Notes: generated from the letters alone by a model not told the origin. Shown: positions 1-9,461, counted from the first letter of the stretch. The stretch is DNA of 25,577 nt from Candidatus Methanovirga meridionalis (GCA_031289325.1 JAITPS010000040.1:1-25577), one strand, 5' to 3'. Program-made: numbers and translations.

Positions 1-3000
1 TAAAAGATAAAACTAAACTTATCTCTTCATTTGACAATTCTTTATCTAATCCTTATACTCCTCAAACAATACAACATCTATTTGAAAAACAAGCAGATAA
101 AACTCCTAACAATGTTGCTCTTGTTTATAATGATATCTCTTTAACCTATGAGGATCTAAACAATAAGGCTAACATAGTAGCAAACTATCTAATAGATAAT
201 TATGAGGTGAAACCTGATGATCTTATATCTTTACTTTTGAATAGATCTGAAAATATGATTATAGCAATTTTAGGTGTTTTAAAGTCAGGAGCAGGGTATG
301 TTCCTATATCTCCAAGTAATCCAAAGGATAGAATAGATTATATTGTGGAAGATACTAATTCTTTACTTTTACTTGATGATGATAAAGTAGATAAGATACT
401 TAAGGCTAATTCAAATATAGATAATCCAATAACTAAAACAACACCTAATAATCTTGCTTATGTAATCTATACATCAGGAACAACAGGAAATCCTAAAGGA
501 GTTATGGTTGAACATAGGGGAGTAGGGAATCTATTCCAATCCTTATTAAAAAGATATGGGCTTTCAAAGAAGAATGAGAAAATTTTATTCTTCGCTAATT
601 ATGTATTTGATATACATGTAAAACAATTATTCCTACCTTTGTTTACTGGTAATGAACTTATTATGTCATCTGATGACCACTATACTAATATACAAAGTTT
701 TATAGAATATATAAATAAAAATAATATAACCCATATAGAGATGACACCATCTTTAATAGATGCAATTGATTTATCCTTAGTTCTCTCTTTAAAAAGATTG
801 AGTTCAATTGGAGAACCACTAACCAAACCAATAATAGATAAACATATAAATAATAACTATACTCTAATAAACACTTATGGTCCAACAGAGACAACAGATA
901 TAACAACTACTTATGTATATAACAAACAAGACAAGGAAAACATAATAGGTCTGCCTATAGATAACACCTCCATATACATACTAGACTCTAACCTAAATTT
1001 AATCCCTAAAGGAGCAATTGGTGAGATACATATAGGGGGAGTAGGATTATCAAGAGGATATATAAACAATAAAACTTTAACACAAGAAAAGTTCATACCT
1101 AACCCATATCAAACACAAGAACAAAGAAAACTAAACATAAATAACAAACTATATAAGAGCGGGGATTTAGCAAGAATAAACAGGGATAATCAAATAGAGT
1201 TCATTGGAAGAAAAGATAATCAGGTGAAGATAAGAGGGTTTAGAATAGAGATAAATGAAATAGATTCTAATATACAAAAGATAAAAAACATTAAAAACTC
1301 AATAACTATCTCAAAAGATAATCATTTAATTACTTATTATGTGGGAGATGTAAAACAAGAGGATGTAATGGATAACTTATCTAAATTACTTCCTAGTTAT
1401 ATGGTTCCTTCAATTATTCAGCAAATAGATAGAATGCCACTGAATACAAGTGGTAAGGTAGATAAGAATAAATTACCTGATATTGATATAAACAAAAATA
1501 AACAAATTATCAAACCTTCAACTCTCCTTGAAGAAAATCTTTTAGACATATTTTCCTCTATTCTAAATATCAAAGGAGAGAAGATATCAATAGATGATAA
1601 CTTTTTTTATCTTGGAGGAGATTCTATAGAAGCGATAATGTTAGTAAATAGTATTGCTAAACAATTAAATGGACAAGTATCTGTAAAAGATATTTTTGAG
1701 GGTAAAACAATAAGAAATATATCAAAGAAAATTGAAAATACAAAAGTGGATACAATAAGTGAGCAAGGTATTTTAAAAGGAAATGTTCCTTTTTTACCAA
1801 TACAGCAATATTTTTTCAATAATATAAAGGATAAAAACTATTATAATCAATCTTTTGTATTGTCTTTACCAAAGGATATAGATATAAATAAACTAAACAG
1901 GTCTCTTATAAAGTTAATCAATCATCATGATATGTTAAGAACATATTATATGCAAGATAAAGGTATTTATAAAGGATTTTATGATGGTAATATGGTTTCA
2001 TCATTAAATATAGGAACTATAGATGCAACTAATATGAAAAAACAACAATTAGAAACTCAGCTTACAAAAGTTCAATCATCTTTACGAATAAATAAAGCAA
2101 ATGAGTTATATAAGATAACCTTGATAAAAGATAATGATAAATACTTGCTTCATTTAACTTTTCATCATCTTATAATAGATGCAGTATCATGGAGAATAAT
2201 ATCAAAAGATTTAAAACAGATATATTATAAAGATAATACAAATGATTACTCAACTACTATATTAGGCGAAAAACAAACCAGTTATAGACAATTTCAGAAA
2301 GCATTAGATAAATATTCAAAGAAAAATAATCAAATAGATTATTTTACTCCTATTATAGAATATGTGAAACAGTATAATAAAAAGATAGAGGAATATAAAA
2401 CAAATACTTTATTACATAAAACAATATCTTTTGATAAAGATGTAACTAACAAACTTCTAAAAGTAAACAATAGATATAACACTCAAATAAATGATATATT
2501 ACTAACCCCTCTATCCCAATCCCTACGAAAGATAACAAAGGAAAATACAAATTATGTAAAACTTGAATCTCATGGAAGACAATCAATAAACCCTAAGATA
2601 AATATAAACAATACTATAGGTTGGTTTACTACTATACATCCTCAAAAACTAAAATCATCTTCAGATATAATAAATACTCTTATAAATACAAAAGAAGAGA
2701 TAAGAAATATAAAAGATGATGGGATAACATTTGGTAACACCTTTTCCTATTCAAATAACACCCTTCCACTTATTCTATTTAACTATTTAGGAGATTTTAC
2801 AAAAACAAAACCAGACAATCCTTTTGATATAATAAATTATATACAAGGAGATCCTATATCAAGTAAAAACAAAATGGAAGATGTAATATCAATAAATGGC
2901 GGTATTATAGATGGTGAATTATCATTTTTTATATCTTCTTATTTATCAAAAGAAAACCAAGAAAAGTTTATAGATACATATAAGGAATCACTGAAAGAGT

Positions 3001-4322
3001 TAGTAAATAAACTTTATAACATAAAAAGACAATACCTTACTCCATCAGATACTATTAGTATGGATAAAAGTAAAATGACTAATAAACAGCACTATCCTTT
3101 AACACCACAACAAATGAATTACATATTCAACTATGACTATTATAACAAGACAGATTATAGTTTGAGTGCTTTTAGTGTTGTTTTTATGGGTCTTGATGCT
3201 TCCTTATTGAAAAAAAGTTTGATTGAGGTTATTGAGATTAATAATATTCTTAAAACACATTTTACAATGGTTAAAAATAAAGTATATAGTATATATGATG
3301 ATTTCAAATTAGATATAGAGTTACACTATAAAAAAGTAGATAAAAAGGTGAAGATGGATTTTGTTAAGCCTTTTAATTTATTTAAAGGACCTTTATTCCG
3401 TTTTGAGATTTATGCATACGATGATGAGGTAACTCTTTTAGGTGATATTCACCATATACTAATTGATAGGTACTCGTTGGGAATCTTTTTTGATGATCTG
3501 CTTCATATATATCATGGTGGTTCATTGGAAAAAAAATTTGATTATATTGATTATTCTATGGATTTACTATCTAATAAAAAAGAAAACATGGATAAAGCTA
3601 AAAATTATCTTGAAAAACCATTATTTAATTATTTGAAGTTGATTAAAAAGACATTGCCTCCCACACAACATCAAAAAAATAGTGTCAGTGAATACATAAA
3701 AATTGATAAAAATGAATTGATAGATGCAATTCTCAAAAAATACAATGTTAATTATAATCATTTGTTTTTAGCTTTTACTGTTTTAGCTTTAAGTAAATTT
3801 ATGGATAAGAAAAATATATGCTTAGAATATATATTTAATGGTCGTTATAAGACAGAATATTTAAATACTTTTGGTTTATTCTGTTATAATATCCCTTTAT
3901 TTTTTAATCTAAATATTAATAATTCAATTGAAGATTATTTAAAATATGTGACTGATAATGTTCTAATGGGGATTGAATACAAGCCAAATGATTTATTTGA
4001 AAAATTCATGGAGTTCTTTGATAAAATAGATCCTCCCAGAATTGTATATGATTTTAATAATGTTGAAAAGAATCATGATGATCAATATATACACTCTTCT
4101 ATTGAGTATACTGCTGAATTATCTGATTTCTTTAGAAAAAATGAGTTATTTATTCGTGTTATAAGTAGCAAAGAATTTTTGATAATAAATATTGTGTATG
4201 ATCATAGCTATTTTTCTTCTTTCGAAGTTAAAACTATCCTTAAAATCATTAATTCTATTGTTAACAGTGTAACTAAGGAATCTTTAAATAGCTTAGATGA
4301 AATTTTCAAATCGTTGTGCTAA
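1..4322 (+). CDS. Non-ribosomal peptide synthetase, 3' part (A-PCP-E-C), truncated by the window start
   Basis: The reading frame is open from base 3 to the stop at 4320-4322 (1439 residues visible), so the gene starts outside the window; the GTG at 207 is internal. Residue numbers count from base 3. The adenylation domain (about 22-500) has LTYEDLNNKA, YTSGTTGNPKG (from 156), NTYGPTETT, LYKSGDLARI, the GRKDNQVKIRGFR hinge and the catalytic-lysine motif NTSGKVDK. The carrier domain has LGGDSIEA, with the phosphopantetheine Ser at 541. Next is an epimerization domain (about 590-1010) with HHLIIDAVSW (His721, His722), IGWFTTIHP and FNYLGDF. A condensation domain (about 1025-1439) follows, with HHILIDRYS (His1150, His1151) and a C5-like stretch FGLFCYNIPLFF. 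The module therefore activates an amino acid, epimerizes it to D and offers it for condensation. No acceptor module or thioesterase follows before the stop, and the next gene is argS. Module type is confident; product is unknown. Confidence 0.95.
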   Translation, partial: KDKTKLISSFDNSLSNPYTPQTIQHLFEKQADKTPNNVALVYNDISLTYEDLNNKANIVANYLIDNYEVKPDDLISLLLNRSENMIIAILGVLKSGAGYVPISPSNPKDRIDYIVEDTNSLLLLDDDKVDKILKANSNIDNPITKTTPNNLAYVIYTSGTTGNPKGVMVEHRGVGNLFQSLLKRYGLSKKNEKILFFANYVFDIHVKQLFLPLFTGNELIMSSDDHYTNIQSFIEYINKNNITHIEMTPSLIDAIDLSLVLSLKRLSSIGEPLTKPIIDKHINNNYTLINTYGPTETTDITTTYVYNKQDKENIIGLPIDNTSIYILDSNLNLIPKGAIGEIHIGGVGLSRGYINNKTLTQEKFIPNPYQTQEQRKLNINNKLYKSGDLARINRDNQIEFIGRKDNQVKIRGFRIEINEIDSNIQKIKNIKNSITISKDNHLITYYVGDVKQEDVMDNLSKLLPSYMVPSIIQQIDRMPLNTSGKVDKNKLPDIDINKNKQIIKPSTLLEENLLDIFSSILNIKGEKISIDDNFFYLGGDSIEAIMLVNSIAKQLNGQVSVKDIFEGKTIRNISKKIENTKVDTISEQGILKGNVPFLPIQQYFFNNIKDKNYYNQSFVLSLPKDIDINKLNRSLIKLINHHDMLRTYYMQDKGIYKGFYDGNMVSSLNIGTIDATNMKKQQLETQLTKVQSSLRINKANELYKITLIKDNDKYLLHLTFHHLIIDAVSWRIISKDLKQIYYKDNTNDYSTTILGEKQTSYRQFQKALDKYSKKNNQIDYFTPIIEYVKQYNKKIEEYKTNTLLHKTISFDKDVTNKLLKVNNRYNTQINDILLTPLSQSLRKITKENTNYVKLESHGRQSINPKININNTIGWFTTIHPQKLKSSSDIINTLINTKEEIRNIKDDGITFGNTFSYSNNTLPLILFNYLGDFTKTKPDNPFDIINYIQGDPISSKNKMEDVISINGGIIDGELSFFISSYLSKENQEKFIDTYKESLKELVNKLYNIKRQYLTPSDTISMDKSKMTNKQHYPLTPQQMNYIFNYDYYNKTDYSLSAFSVVFMGLDASLLKKSLIEVIEINNILKTHFTMVKNKVYSIYDDFKLDIELHYKKVDKKVKMDFVKPFNLFKGPLFRFEIYAYDDEVTLLGDIHHILIDRYSLGIFFDDLLHIYHGGSLEKKFDYIDYSMDLLSNKKENMDKAKNYLEKPLFNYLKLIKKTLPPTQHQKNSVSEYIKIDKNELIDAILKKYNVNYNHLFLAFTVLALSKFMDKKNICLEYIFNGRYKTEYLNTFGLFCYNIPLFFNLNINNSIEDYLKYVTDNVLMGIEYKPNDLFEKFMEFFDKIDPPRIVYDFNNVEKNHDDQYIHSSIEYTAELSDFFRKNELFIRVISSKEFLIINIVYDHSYFSSFEVKTILKIINSIVNSVTKESLNSLDEIFKSLC

Positions 4323-4856
4323 TGAAGAGAGATAGTGAATTAAAAATGTTTTAAGTAATGAATTTAATAAGCCAATTTTTGACAATTGAGTATTTTTTAA
4401 ATAACATACATAATCTTCAAAAAATAAGGAAGATTTAAATAGTTCATCTAACACATTTTTAATTGAGGGTATTATTTCTAACATATTATTTCTAACAGAA
4501 TATTAATATCCTCATTAATATTAATAAAAATTGTCATCAGTAAAGATTTAGACATTGTCAAATAAATGTTTTTGGAAATAGCATTTAATGAAATATTTCT
4601 TTAAACATGATTTAAGTTTTATATTTTTGTTATTTTTTAATGTTAATTATTATAATATGTTTATTTAAATAAGTAATTTGTTTAATTACTATAATTCAAT
4701 AATTAACAATTTTAATTAAAATAAAATTTTCATGAAAATCCAACTCAAATTTTAACTGAAAAATTTAATTTTACAAAACATATATTTAAAAATAAAAAAT
4801 TAATCTATTTTAAACCCTCATTCTTATCTTTAATCTAAATTATCCAGTGGAAGAAT
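4323..4856. other. AT-rich intergenic region with a possible broken reverse-strand ORF
   Basis: This 534-bp gap between the NRPS gene and argS has no confident gene. On the minus strand, an ATG at 4555 (MSKSLLMTIF...) reads to a stop inside a 12-bp direct repeat of period 14 (4471-4482 and 4485-4496). A second frame starting within that repeat continues from 4484 to 4293, overlapping the 3' end of the NRPS gene. Removing one 14-bp unit would join the two frames into one leucine-rich ORF of about 87 codons. The 9-bp inverted pair TTTGACAAT (4378-4386) / ATTGTCAAA (4554-4562) brackets most of it. It may be a gene remnant or a chance product of AT-rich sequence. The argS promoter must lie at the right-hand end. 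Confidence 0.35.
4781..4790 (+). promoter_or_regulatory. Candidate TATA box for argS
   Basis: The sequence tatatttaaa resembles the archaeal TATA consensus and lies 67-76 bp before the argS ATG. It would place the transcript start near 4812 with a leader of about 45 nt. AT-rich surroundings make chance matches common, so support is weak. Confidence 0.3.
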
Positions 4857-6572
4857 ATGTATCATAAAATTATTGAAGAATCTAAAGAAATATTAAGAGA
4901 TGGTCTTAAGAACTTAAACTTAGAAATCATAGACGAAATAAAAATTGAATTTCCACCTGATTATAATATGGGAGATTTAACTTCAACATTATCATTTGAA
5001 TTAGCTAAAAAATTAAAAAAATCTCCAGTTGAAATATCACAAATGATTGTTAAGCAATTAAATTATGGTGAATCTTTTAAAAAAGTTGAAATCAAAGGAC
5101 CATACATAAATTTTTTCATTGACTACAATAAATTTTCTAAAGAATTTTTAATTAATATTAATAAGGATTATGGAAATCTTAAGTCAACAAATTTGAAAGT
5201 TATTTTAGAACATACATCTGCTAATCCTAATGGTCCACTTCATATAGGACATATTAGAAATGGAATATTGGGGGACTGTTTAAGTCGACTTCTTAAAGTA
5301 AGTGGAAATGATGTTGTAACTCAGTATTATGTTAATGATATGGGTAGACAAATAGCCATGATTGTTTTTGGGGTTAATGAACTTAATTTAAAAATTGATG
5401 AAGAGAATTCTCTGAAAATTGACCATCAAATTGGTAATTTATACTTTCAAGTCAACCAAAAATTAAATGAAAATCCAAAACTTAAAAATAAGGTTGATAT
5501 GCTTATTAAAAATTATGAATCTGGAAAAGATCCTAACTTAAATAAGGTATTTGAACAGTATGTTAATTATTGTTTAAATGGTGTAAAAGAAACACTATTA
5601 AACTTAAATATAACACATGACGAATTTGTATGGGAAGGACAATTTGTTCGCAATGGTGATGTGGATAAGGTTATTAATTCTTTAATTGATTCTGGTTATA
5701 CAAAAGAAGACGAAGTTTTATACTTGGATCTTGAAAAAGATTTTAGAATAGATAAAGAACTTGTTTTAAAACGTTCTGATGGAACTTCACTTTATTCAAC
5801 AAGAGATTTAGCTTATCATATCAACAAATCCCAACTTGGAGATTTAATAATTGATATTCTTGGTTCAGACCATAAATTAGCTTTTAGACAAATCGTTGCT
5901 GGATTAGAAATTTTAAATGAAAAAACTCCAGAAGCCATATTTTATGAGTTTATAACTTTACCAGAAGGGTCTATGTCAACTCGAAGAGGAGTATTTATAT
6001 CATCCGATGATTTAATTGATGAAGCTATTAAGCGTTCTTATGAAGATTTAAAACAAAGAAGACCTGAATTAAGTTCTAAAGACATTGATAAAATATCTCA
6101 AATAATAGGAATTGGAGCTATTAGATATTATATAGCTAAACTTTCACCAGAAAAACATATTAAATTTAAGTGGGACGATGCATTAAGTTTTGAAAAGGGT
6201 TGTGTTTCCATTCAATATGCTCATGCACGTGGATGTAAATTACTTAAAAAATCAAATAGATACATTAATGGAGATTTAAATGTTTCGTTAGCAGAAATTG
6301 GTTATTGGAACTTGGATAAATCTGAAATTGATTTAATAAGATTGCTTGCTAAATTCCCTCTTGTTGTTGAAGAATCATTAAAAATCCTTCGTGTTCATTT
6401 AATAGCTCATTATGCTCAAGACCTTGCCACAACATTTAACAAGTTTTATAAATCACAAAGGGTTATAGGTGATGAAAATGAATTGGCAAGATTACTGTTG
6501 GTCAATAAAACAATGATTACAATTAAAAATGCTTTAGCTATTTTAGGAGTGGAAGCACCTGAATTTATGTAA
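4857..6572 (+). CDS. argS: Arginyl-tRNA synthetase
   Basis: This 571-residue protein matches class I arginyl-tRNA synthetases, which charge tRNA-Arg with arginine in the cytoplasm using ATP. The N-terminal tRNA-binding (Add-1-type) region is followed by the catalytic Rossmann fold with ANPNGPLHIGHIRNG, whose HIGH motif is at 129-132. The KMSKS-equivalent loop reads GSMSTRRG (Met373), the degenerate form usual in this family. The C-terminal part (about 450-571) has the all-helical DALR anticodon-binding pattern, including HYAQDLATTFNKFY. Length is normal for archaeal enzymes. The ATG at 4857 is preceded by gtggaag, a weak ribosome-binding site. LarC follows 73 bp downstream on the same strand, so cotranscription is possible. 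Nothing suggests damage. Confidence 0.97.
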   Translation: MYHKIIEESKEILRDGLKNLNLEIIDEIKIEFPPDYNMGDLTSTLSFELAKKLKKSPVEISQMIVKQLNYGESFKKVEIKGPYINFFIDYNKFSKEFLININKDYGNLKSTNLKVILEHTSANPNGPLHIGHIRNGILGDCLSRLLKVSGNDVVTQYYVNDMGRQIAMIVFGVNELNLKIDEENSLKIDHQIGNLYFQVNQKLNENPKLKNKVDMLIKNYESGKDPNLNKVFEQYVNYCLNGVKETLLNLNITHDEFVWEGQFVRNGDVDKVINSLIDSGYTKEDEVLYLDLEKDFRIDKELVLKRSDGTSLYSTRDLAYHINKSQLGDLIIDILGSDHKLAFRQIVAGLEILNEKTPEAIFYEFITLPEGSMSTRRGVFISSDDLIDEAIKRSYEDLKQRRPELSSKDIDKISQIIGIGAIRYYIAKLSPEKHIKFKWDDALSFEKGCVSIQYAHARGCKLLKKSNRYINGDLNVSLAEIGYWNLDKSEIDLIRLLAKFPLVVEESLKILRVHLIAHYAQDLATTFNKFYKSQRVIGDENELARLLLVNKTMITIKNALAILGVEAPEFM

Positions 6573-6603
6573 ATCACATTAAGATCTGATAAGAGCTATT
6601 AAG

Positions 6604-6622
6604 TTAAAAAACAATTTTTTAA
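6604..6622 (+). terminator. Weak hairpin between argS and larC
   Basis: A perfect 8-bp A/U stem (ttaaaaaa at 6604-6611, ttttttaa at 6615-6622) with loop caa lies 32 bp after the argS stop. It contains a T-run and could act as a weak archaeal terminator or attenuator, but the stem has no G-C pairs. Confidence 0.25.
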
Positions 6623-6645
6623 GCAAATTAATATTATGGTGAAAA

Positions 6646-7887
6646 ATGGTAGTTATAATTGATCCTCAAAATGCAGGAATTTCAGGAAACATGGTGTTAG
6701 GAGCTTTAATTGATTTAAAAGTTAAACAAAAAGAATTAAAACATGTTATAAATCATGTTACCTCTCCTTTTGGAAATGCTGATATTAAAATAAAAAAAGT
6801 TAATTCTCATGGTATTGAATCAATTCATGTTGATGTTGTAGAAGACAATACTAAGAAAAATAAAGTGATATCCTATAGTGAACTTATTAATAAAATTAAT
6901 AATTTAGATAAGGATGATTTAATTAAAAATGAGATAATTGAAAAGTCTAAAAATATTTTTAAGAGAATAGCTATTAGTGAATCAAAAATACACGGCAAAT
7001 CTTTGGATAATGTTCATTTTCATGAAGTTGGTGCTATTGATGGAATAGTAGATGTCTTTGGTTCTGTTTATTGCTATTATCAACTTGGATTTAATGATGA
7101 AAAAGTAATTGGTCTTCCTGTTGCCCTTGGAGGAGGAACAATTAATTCATCACATGGAAGAATTCCCATACCTGCACCAGCCACAATAGATATTTTAAAA
7201 GATTTGAAATGCTTTGGAGGACCTATCAAAGAAGAATTAACTACACCTACTGGTGCAGCTATTTATGCTGAACTATGTGATGAATTTCAATCATTTCAAC
7301 CAATCATGAAAGTGAAAAGCATAGGCTATGGTTCTGGATCTAAGAATTTAGGATTTGCAAACGTTTTAAGAGTTATAAATGGTTACTCCAATTTAGATTT
7401 TGAAAAAGTTGATGTAATAGAAACAAATGTAGACCATTTAAATGGAGAATTCTTAGGTTATCTTTTTGAAAAGCTTATTGAAACTGGAGCATCGGATATA
7501 AGTATAACTCCAACTATCATGAAAAAAAATAGACCTGGCCATATAATTAAGGTAATATCCACACCAGAGAAAACTGATAATATCATCTCAGCTATTTATG
7601 AAGAAACTGGAACTTTAGGAATAAGAGTTAGTAAACAAACTCATAGAGGAGTAATTAAGCGAAAAATAATTTCTGTAAATGTTGATATGGGGAAATATTT
7701 GAATATCTCTGGTACTCGTAGCATTAGATTTAAGTTAGGTATTATGGGAGATAAAATAATATCTCAAAGAAGAGAATATGAAGATATTAAAAAATTAGCT
7801 CAAGATTATAGACTAACATTAATGGAAGCTGAAAAAATAGCTGAAAACGAATTTAGAGAATATTTAAATAACAATTTAGATTCATGA
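6646..7887 (+). CDS. larC: LarC-family nickel insertion protein (nickel-pincer nucleotide cofactor synthesis)
   Basis: This 413-residue protein belongs to the LarC (former DUF111/UPF0272) family. In bacteria LarC is the CTP-dependent enzyme that inserts nickel into the pincer nucleotide cofactor of lactate racemase and related enzymes, after LarB and LarE have acted. Family hallmarks are the N-terminal IDPQNAGISGNMVLGALIDL (most members have GISGDM), DNVHFHEVGAIDGIVDV, GGGTINSSHGRIPIPAPAT and EELTTPTGAA, then the C-terminal half with NVDHLNGEFLGYLFEKL and GTLGIRV. It is one uninterrupted frame, whereas some bacterial larC genes are split into larC1/larC2. A clear Shine-Dalgarno GGTGA (6637-6641) lies 4 bp before the ATG. 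No LarA, LarB or LarE is in the window, so the client enzyme is unknown. Confidence 0.92.
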   Translation: MVVIIDPQNAGISGNMVLGALIDLKVKQKELKHVINHVTSPFGNADIKIKKVNSHGIESIHVDVVEDNTKKNKVISYSELINKINNLDKDDLIKNEIIEKSKNIFKRIAISESKIHGKSLDNVHFHEVGAIDGIVDVFGSVYCYYQLGFNDEKVIGLPVALGGGTINSSHGRIPIPAPATIDILKDLKCFGGPIKEELTTPTGAAIYAELCDEFQSFQPIMKVKSIGYGSGSKNLGFANVLRVINGYSNLDFEKVDVIETNVDHLNGEFLGYLFEKLIETGASDISITPTIMKKNRPGHIIKVISTPEKTDNIISAIYEETGTLGIRVSKQTHRGVIKRKIISVNVDMGKYLNISGTRSIRFKLGIMGDKIISQRREYEDIKKLAQDYRLTLMEAEKIAENEFREYLNNNLDS

Positions 7888-7917
7888 TTCTTAACTTATG
7901 ATTATAATTCTTAAATT

Positions 7918-7966
7918 CATTTTATTCCTTTTCAATTATAGTTTTTATAATATAATTAAAAAATAA
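7918..7966. terminator. Bidirectional termination region between larC and the Sm-like gene
   Basis: The two genes converge with an 89-bp gap. T-rich runs on the plus strand (about 7918-7932 and 7941-7947) and A-rich runs (about 7957-7966, T-runs on the minus strand) fit archaeal oligo-T termination from both sides. No strong hairpin is seen. Confidence 0.4.
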
Positions 7967-7976
7967 AGATTAAATA

Positions 7977-8177
7977 TTATTTTTTTATTGAAATAAAAGT
8001 TATTTTTCCACCTTTTATAACTTTTACATTGTTATCAGTTTCTATAGCTATGTTTAAATAGTTATCAATAGCCACTATCTTTCCTTCAATTTCATCACGA
8101 TTTTTAAATCCTATGATTACATCTTTTCCTTTAAATTTTAAAAATTGATTATTAACTCTAAAATCATTACTTTGCAT
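7977..8177 (-). CDS. Archaeal Sm-like (Lsm) RNA-binding protein
   Basis: A 66-residue protein with the Sm fold pattern: the Sm1 segment runs from FKGKDVIIGFKNRDEIEGKI through AIDNYLNIAI, and the Sm2 segment reads VKVIKGGKITFISI near the C-terminus. Archaeal Lsm proteins form heptameric rings that bind U-rich RNA. I choose the ATG at 8177 rather than the upstream in-frame TTG at 8189, because GAGTGA lies 4 bp before this ATG as a Shine-Dalgarno-like site; the longer form would be 70 residues. The gene is monocistronic and convergent with larC. Canonical Lsm proteins usually have a cleaner G in Sm1 (LxGG), so this is a somewhat diverged member. Confidence 0.82.
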   Translation of the reverse strand: MQSNDFRVNNQFLKFKGKDVIIGFKNRDEIEGKIVAIDNYLNIAIETDNNVKVIKGGKITFISIKK

Positions 8178-8354
8178 TATTTCACTCAAATATTTATTTA
8201 ATTATTAAATAATAGGCATATTAAACTGAATTTTAAGATAATTTATTAGTTATATTATTAGTTATATTATTATTTTTTATTATTAAATATTATATAACAT
8301 CATTTTTATTATTTATATTATATATCTAAATAATAGTATTTAAATATTACATTC

Positions 8355-8632
8355 TATTGTATGAAATAATGTTTTTAAGTAATAAAGTTTTTAAAAATGA
8401 AACATTATTTTGAATTTTTAATAAAAAAAATTATAGTTATTATTTTAAAAATGAATAAATAAAAATTATTATTTAAAAAATTAACCTAATCTTAATTTGA
8501 AATTTTTAAAAATAAAATATTTAAAATAAACGATTAAATATAAACATTTTTTATAACACTATAATCTTAATTTGAAATTTTTAAACATACGAACAAATTA
8601 TCCTAAGTTGAAAATAAATTTTCAACAATAAT
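8355..8632 (+). repeat. Dispersed repeat family 1, copy A (rearranged)
   Basis: The left part (8355-8460, tattgtatgaaataatg...) matches the reverse complement of copy B near 17190-17415. The right part matches copy C near 22575-22731, but its blocks are reordered: the block ttataacactat precedes, rather than follows, the palindrome gttgaaaa-taaa-ttttcaac (about 8608-8627). The block atcttaatttgaaattttta occurs twice (near 8489 and 8564), which suggests internal duplication. It is non-coding, and no transposase is present. Confidence 0.6.
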
Positions 8633-8842
8633 ATATACTTATTATCTGATTAATTAATAAATAAATTAAAATTAAATTTAATGAAGAAAAATAAAGAAAA
8701 ATCCTTAACTTAACAGCATTGTGATACAATACAAAACATTATATAAGATGAAATTTAATATTAAAATTAGCAAGGTGTCTGATTTATTGATAATATGGCT
8801 AATTTATTCATCTGATAAACACTAAATTTACAGTTGACAAAC

Positions 8843-8850
8843 TTTATATG
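8843..8850 (+). promoter_or_regulatory. TATA box for the thermonuclease gene
   Basis: The sequence tttatatg lies 27-34 bp before the ATG at 8877, so transcription should start at or within a few bases of the start codon. That fits a leaderless or very short-leader mRNA, and no Shine-Dalgarno site is visible. Confidence 0.5.
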
Positions 8851-8876
8851 AAGATATATTAAGCAGATTGATTAAT

Positions 8877-9326
8877 ATGAGCAGAGTAAATAAAAAAAAA
8901 ATAGTTTTAATATTCTTAATAATAATTATATTATTCTTTATTGGGTCAAAGTTTTTCTTAGGAACTCAAGATAGCTCACAAGATTACAAAAAATATAATG
9001 ATGCAACAGGACTTTGTGACCATGTCGTAGATGGAGACACATTAGATGTTTCTGGAGTCGGTAGAATTCGATTGGTAGGAGTAAATACTCCAGAAAGAGG
9101 AGAATTAGGATATAAAAATGCAACAGATTTCGTTAAAGAGAAATGTCTTGGAAAAACTCTCTATTTAGATATTGATGATGCTAAAAATAAAGATAGGTAT
9201 GGGAGAACATTGGCGGTTGTATATGTAGATGGCATTGGGAATCTTAATAAAGAGCTATTACAAAGAGGTTATGCTGAAATAATGTTTATTCCTCCATCAG
9301 AGTTCAATCCTCACGATTGGGCATGA
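8877..9326 (+). CDS. Membrane-anchored thermonuclease (staphylococcal nuclease-like)
   Basis: 149 residues. An N-terminal KKK stretch is followed by one hydrophobic segment (about 9-23), which should act as an uncleaved signal anchor placing the nuclease outside the membrane. The rest is a single SNase domain, which in this family cuts DNA and RNA in a calcium-dependent way. By alignment with staphylococcal nuclease, VVDGDT supplies Asp54 (D21), IRLVG supplies Arg65 (R35), NTPE supplies Glu73 (E43) and DRYGRTLAVVY supplies Arg110 (R87). The D40 ligand is replaced by Asn70. Cys47 and Cys90 could form a disulfide. The ATG at 8877 is preferred over the in-frame TTG at 8868. A T7 run right after the stop (9327-9333) may terminate transcription. 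SNase proteins often carry a C-terminal Cys-rich domain; here a similar domain is on the separate protein at 11234-12151. Confidence 0.9.
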   Translation: MSRVNKKKIVLIFLIIIILFFIGSKFFLGTQDSSQDYKKYNDATGLCDHVVDGDTLDVSGVGRIRLVGVNTPERGELGYKNATDFVKEKCLGKTLYLDIDDAKNKDRYGRTLAVVYVDGIGNLNKELLQRGYAEIMFIPPSEFNPHDWA

Positions 9327-9461
9327 TTTTTTTGGGATGGTTTTTGGAAGATTAACCTATTTAAAAAATCTATCTAAAAAAGTTGTTTACGAGTATTATC
9401 CATATATTATTTGAAAAAAATAAAAAAATTATAATGCAATCATCATTTGGAGATTAATGTT

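Larger units (their letters stand above)
8178..8876. other. AT-rich intergenic region, divergent promoters and a family-1 repeat copy
   Basis: About 700 bp without a supported gene lie between the divergent Sm-like and thermonuclease genes. The middle (8355-8632) is a mosaic copy of repeat family 1, listed separately. The right end carries the thermonuclease promoter. I see no RNA gene or conserved ORF here. Confidence 0.6.

Noticed and set aside
207..4322. NRPS start at the GTG at 207
   Set aside because: The frame is open to the left edge and encodes the expected beginning of the adenylation domain (QHLFEKQADKTPNNVALVY), so the gene continues upstream.
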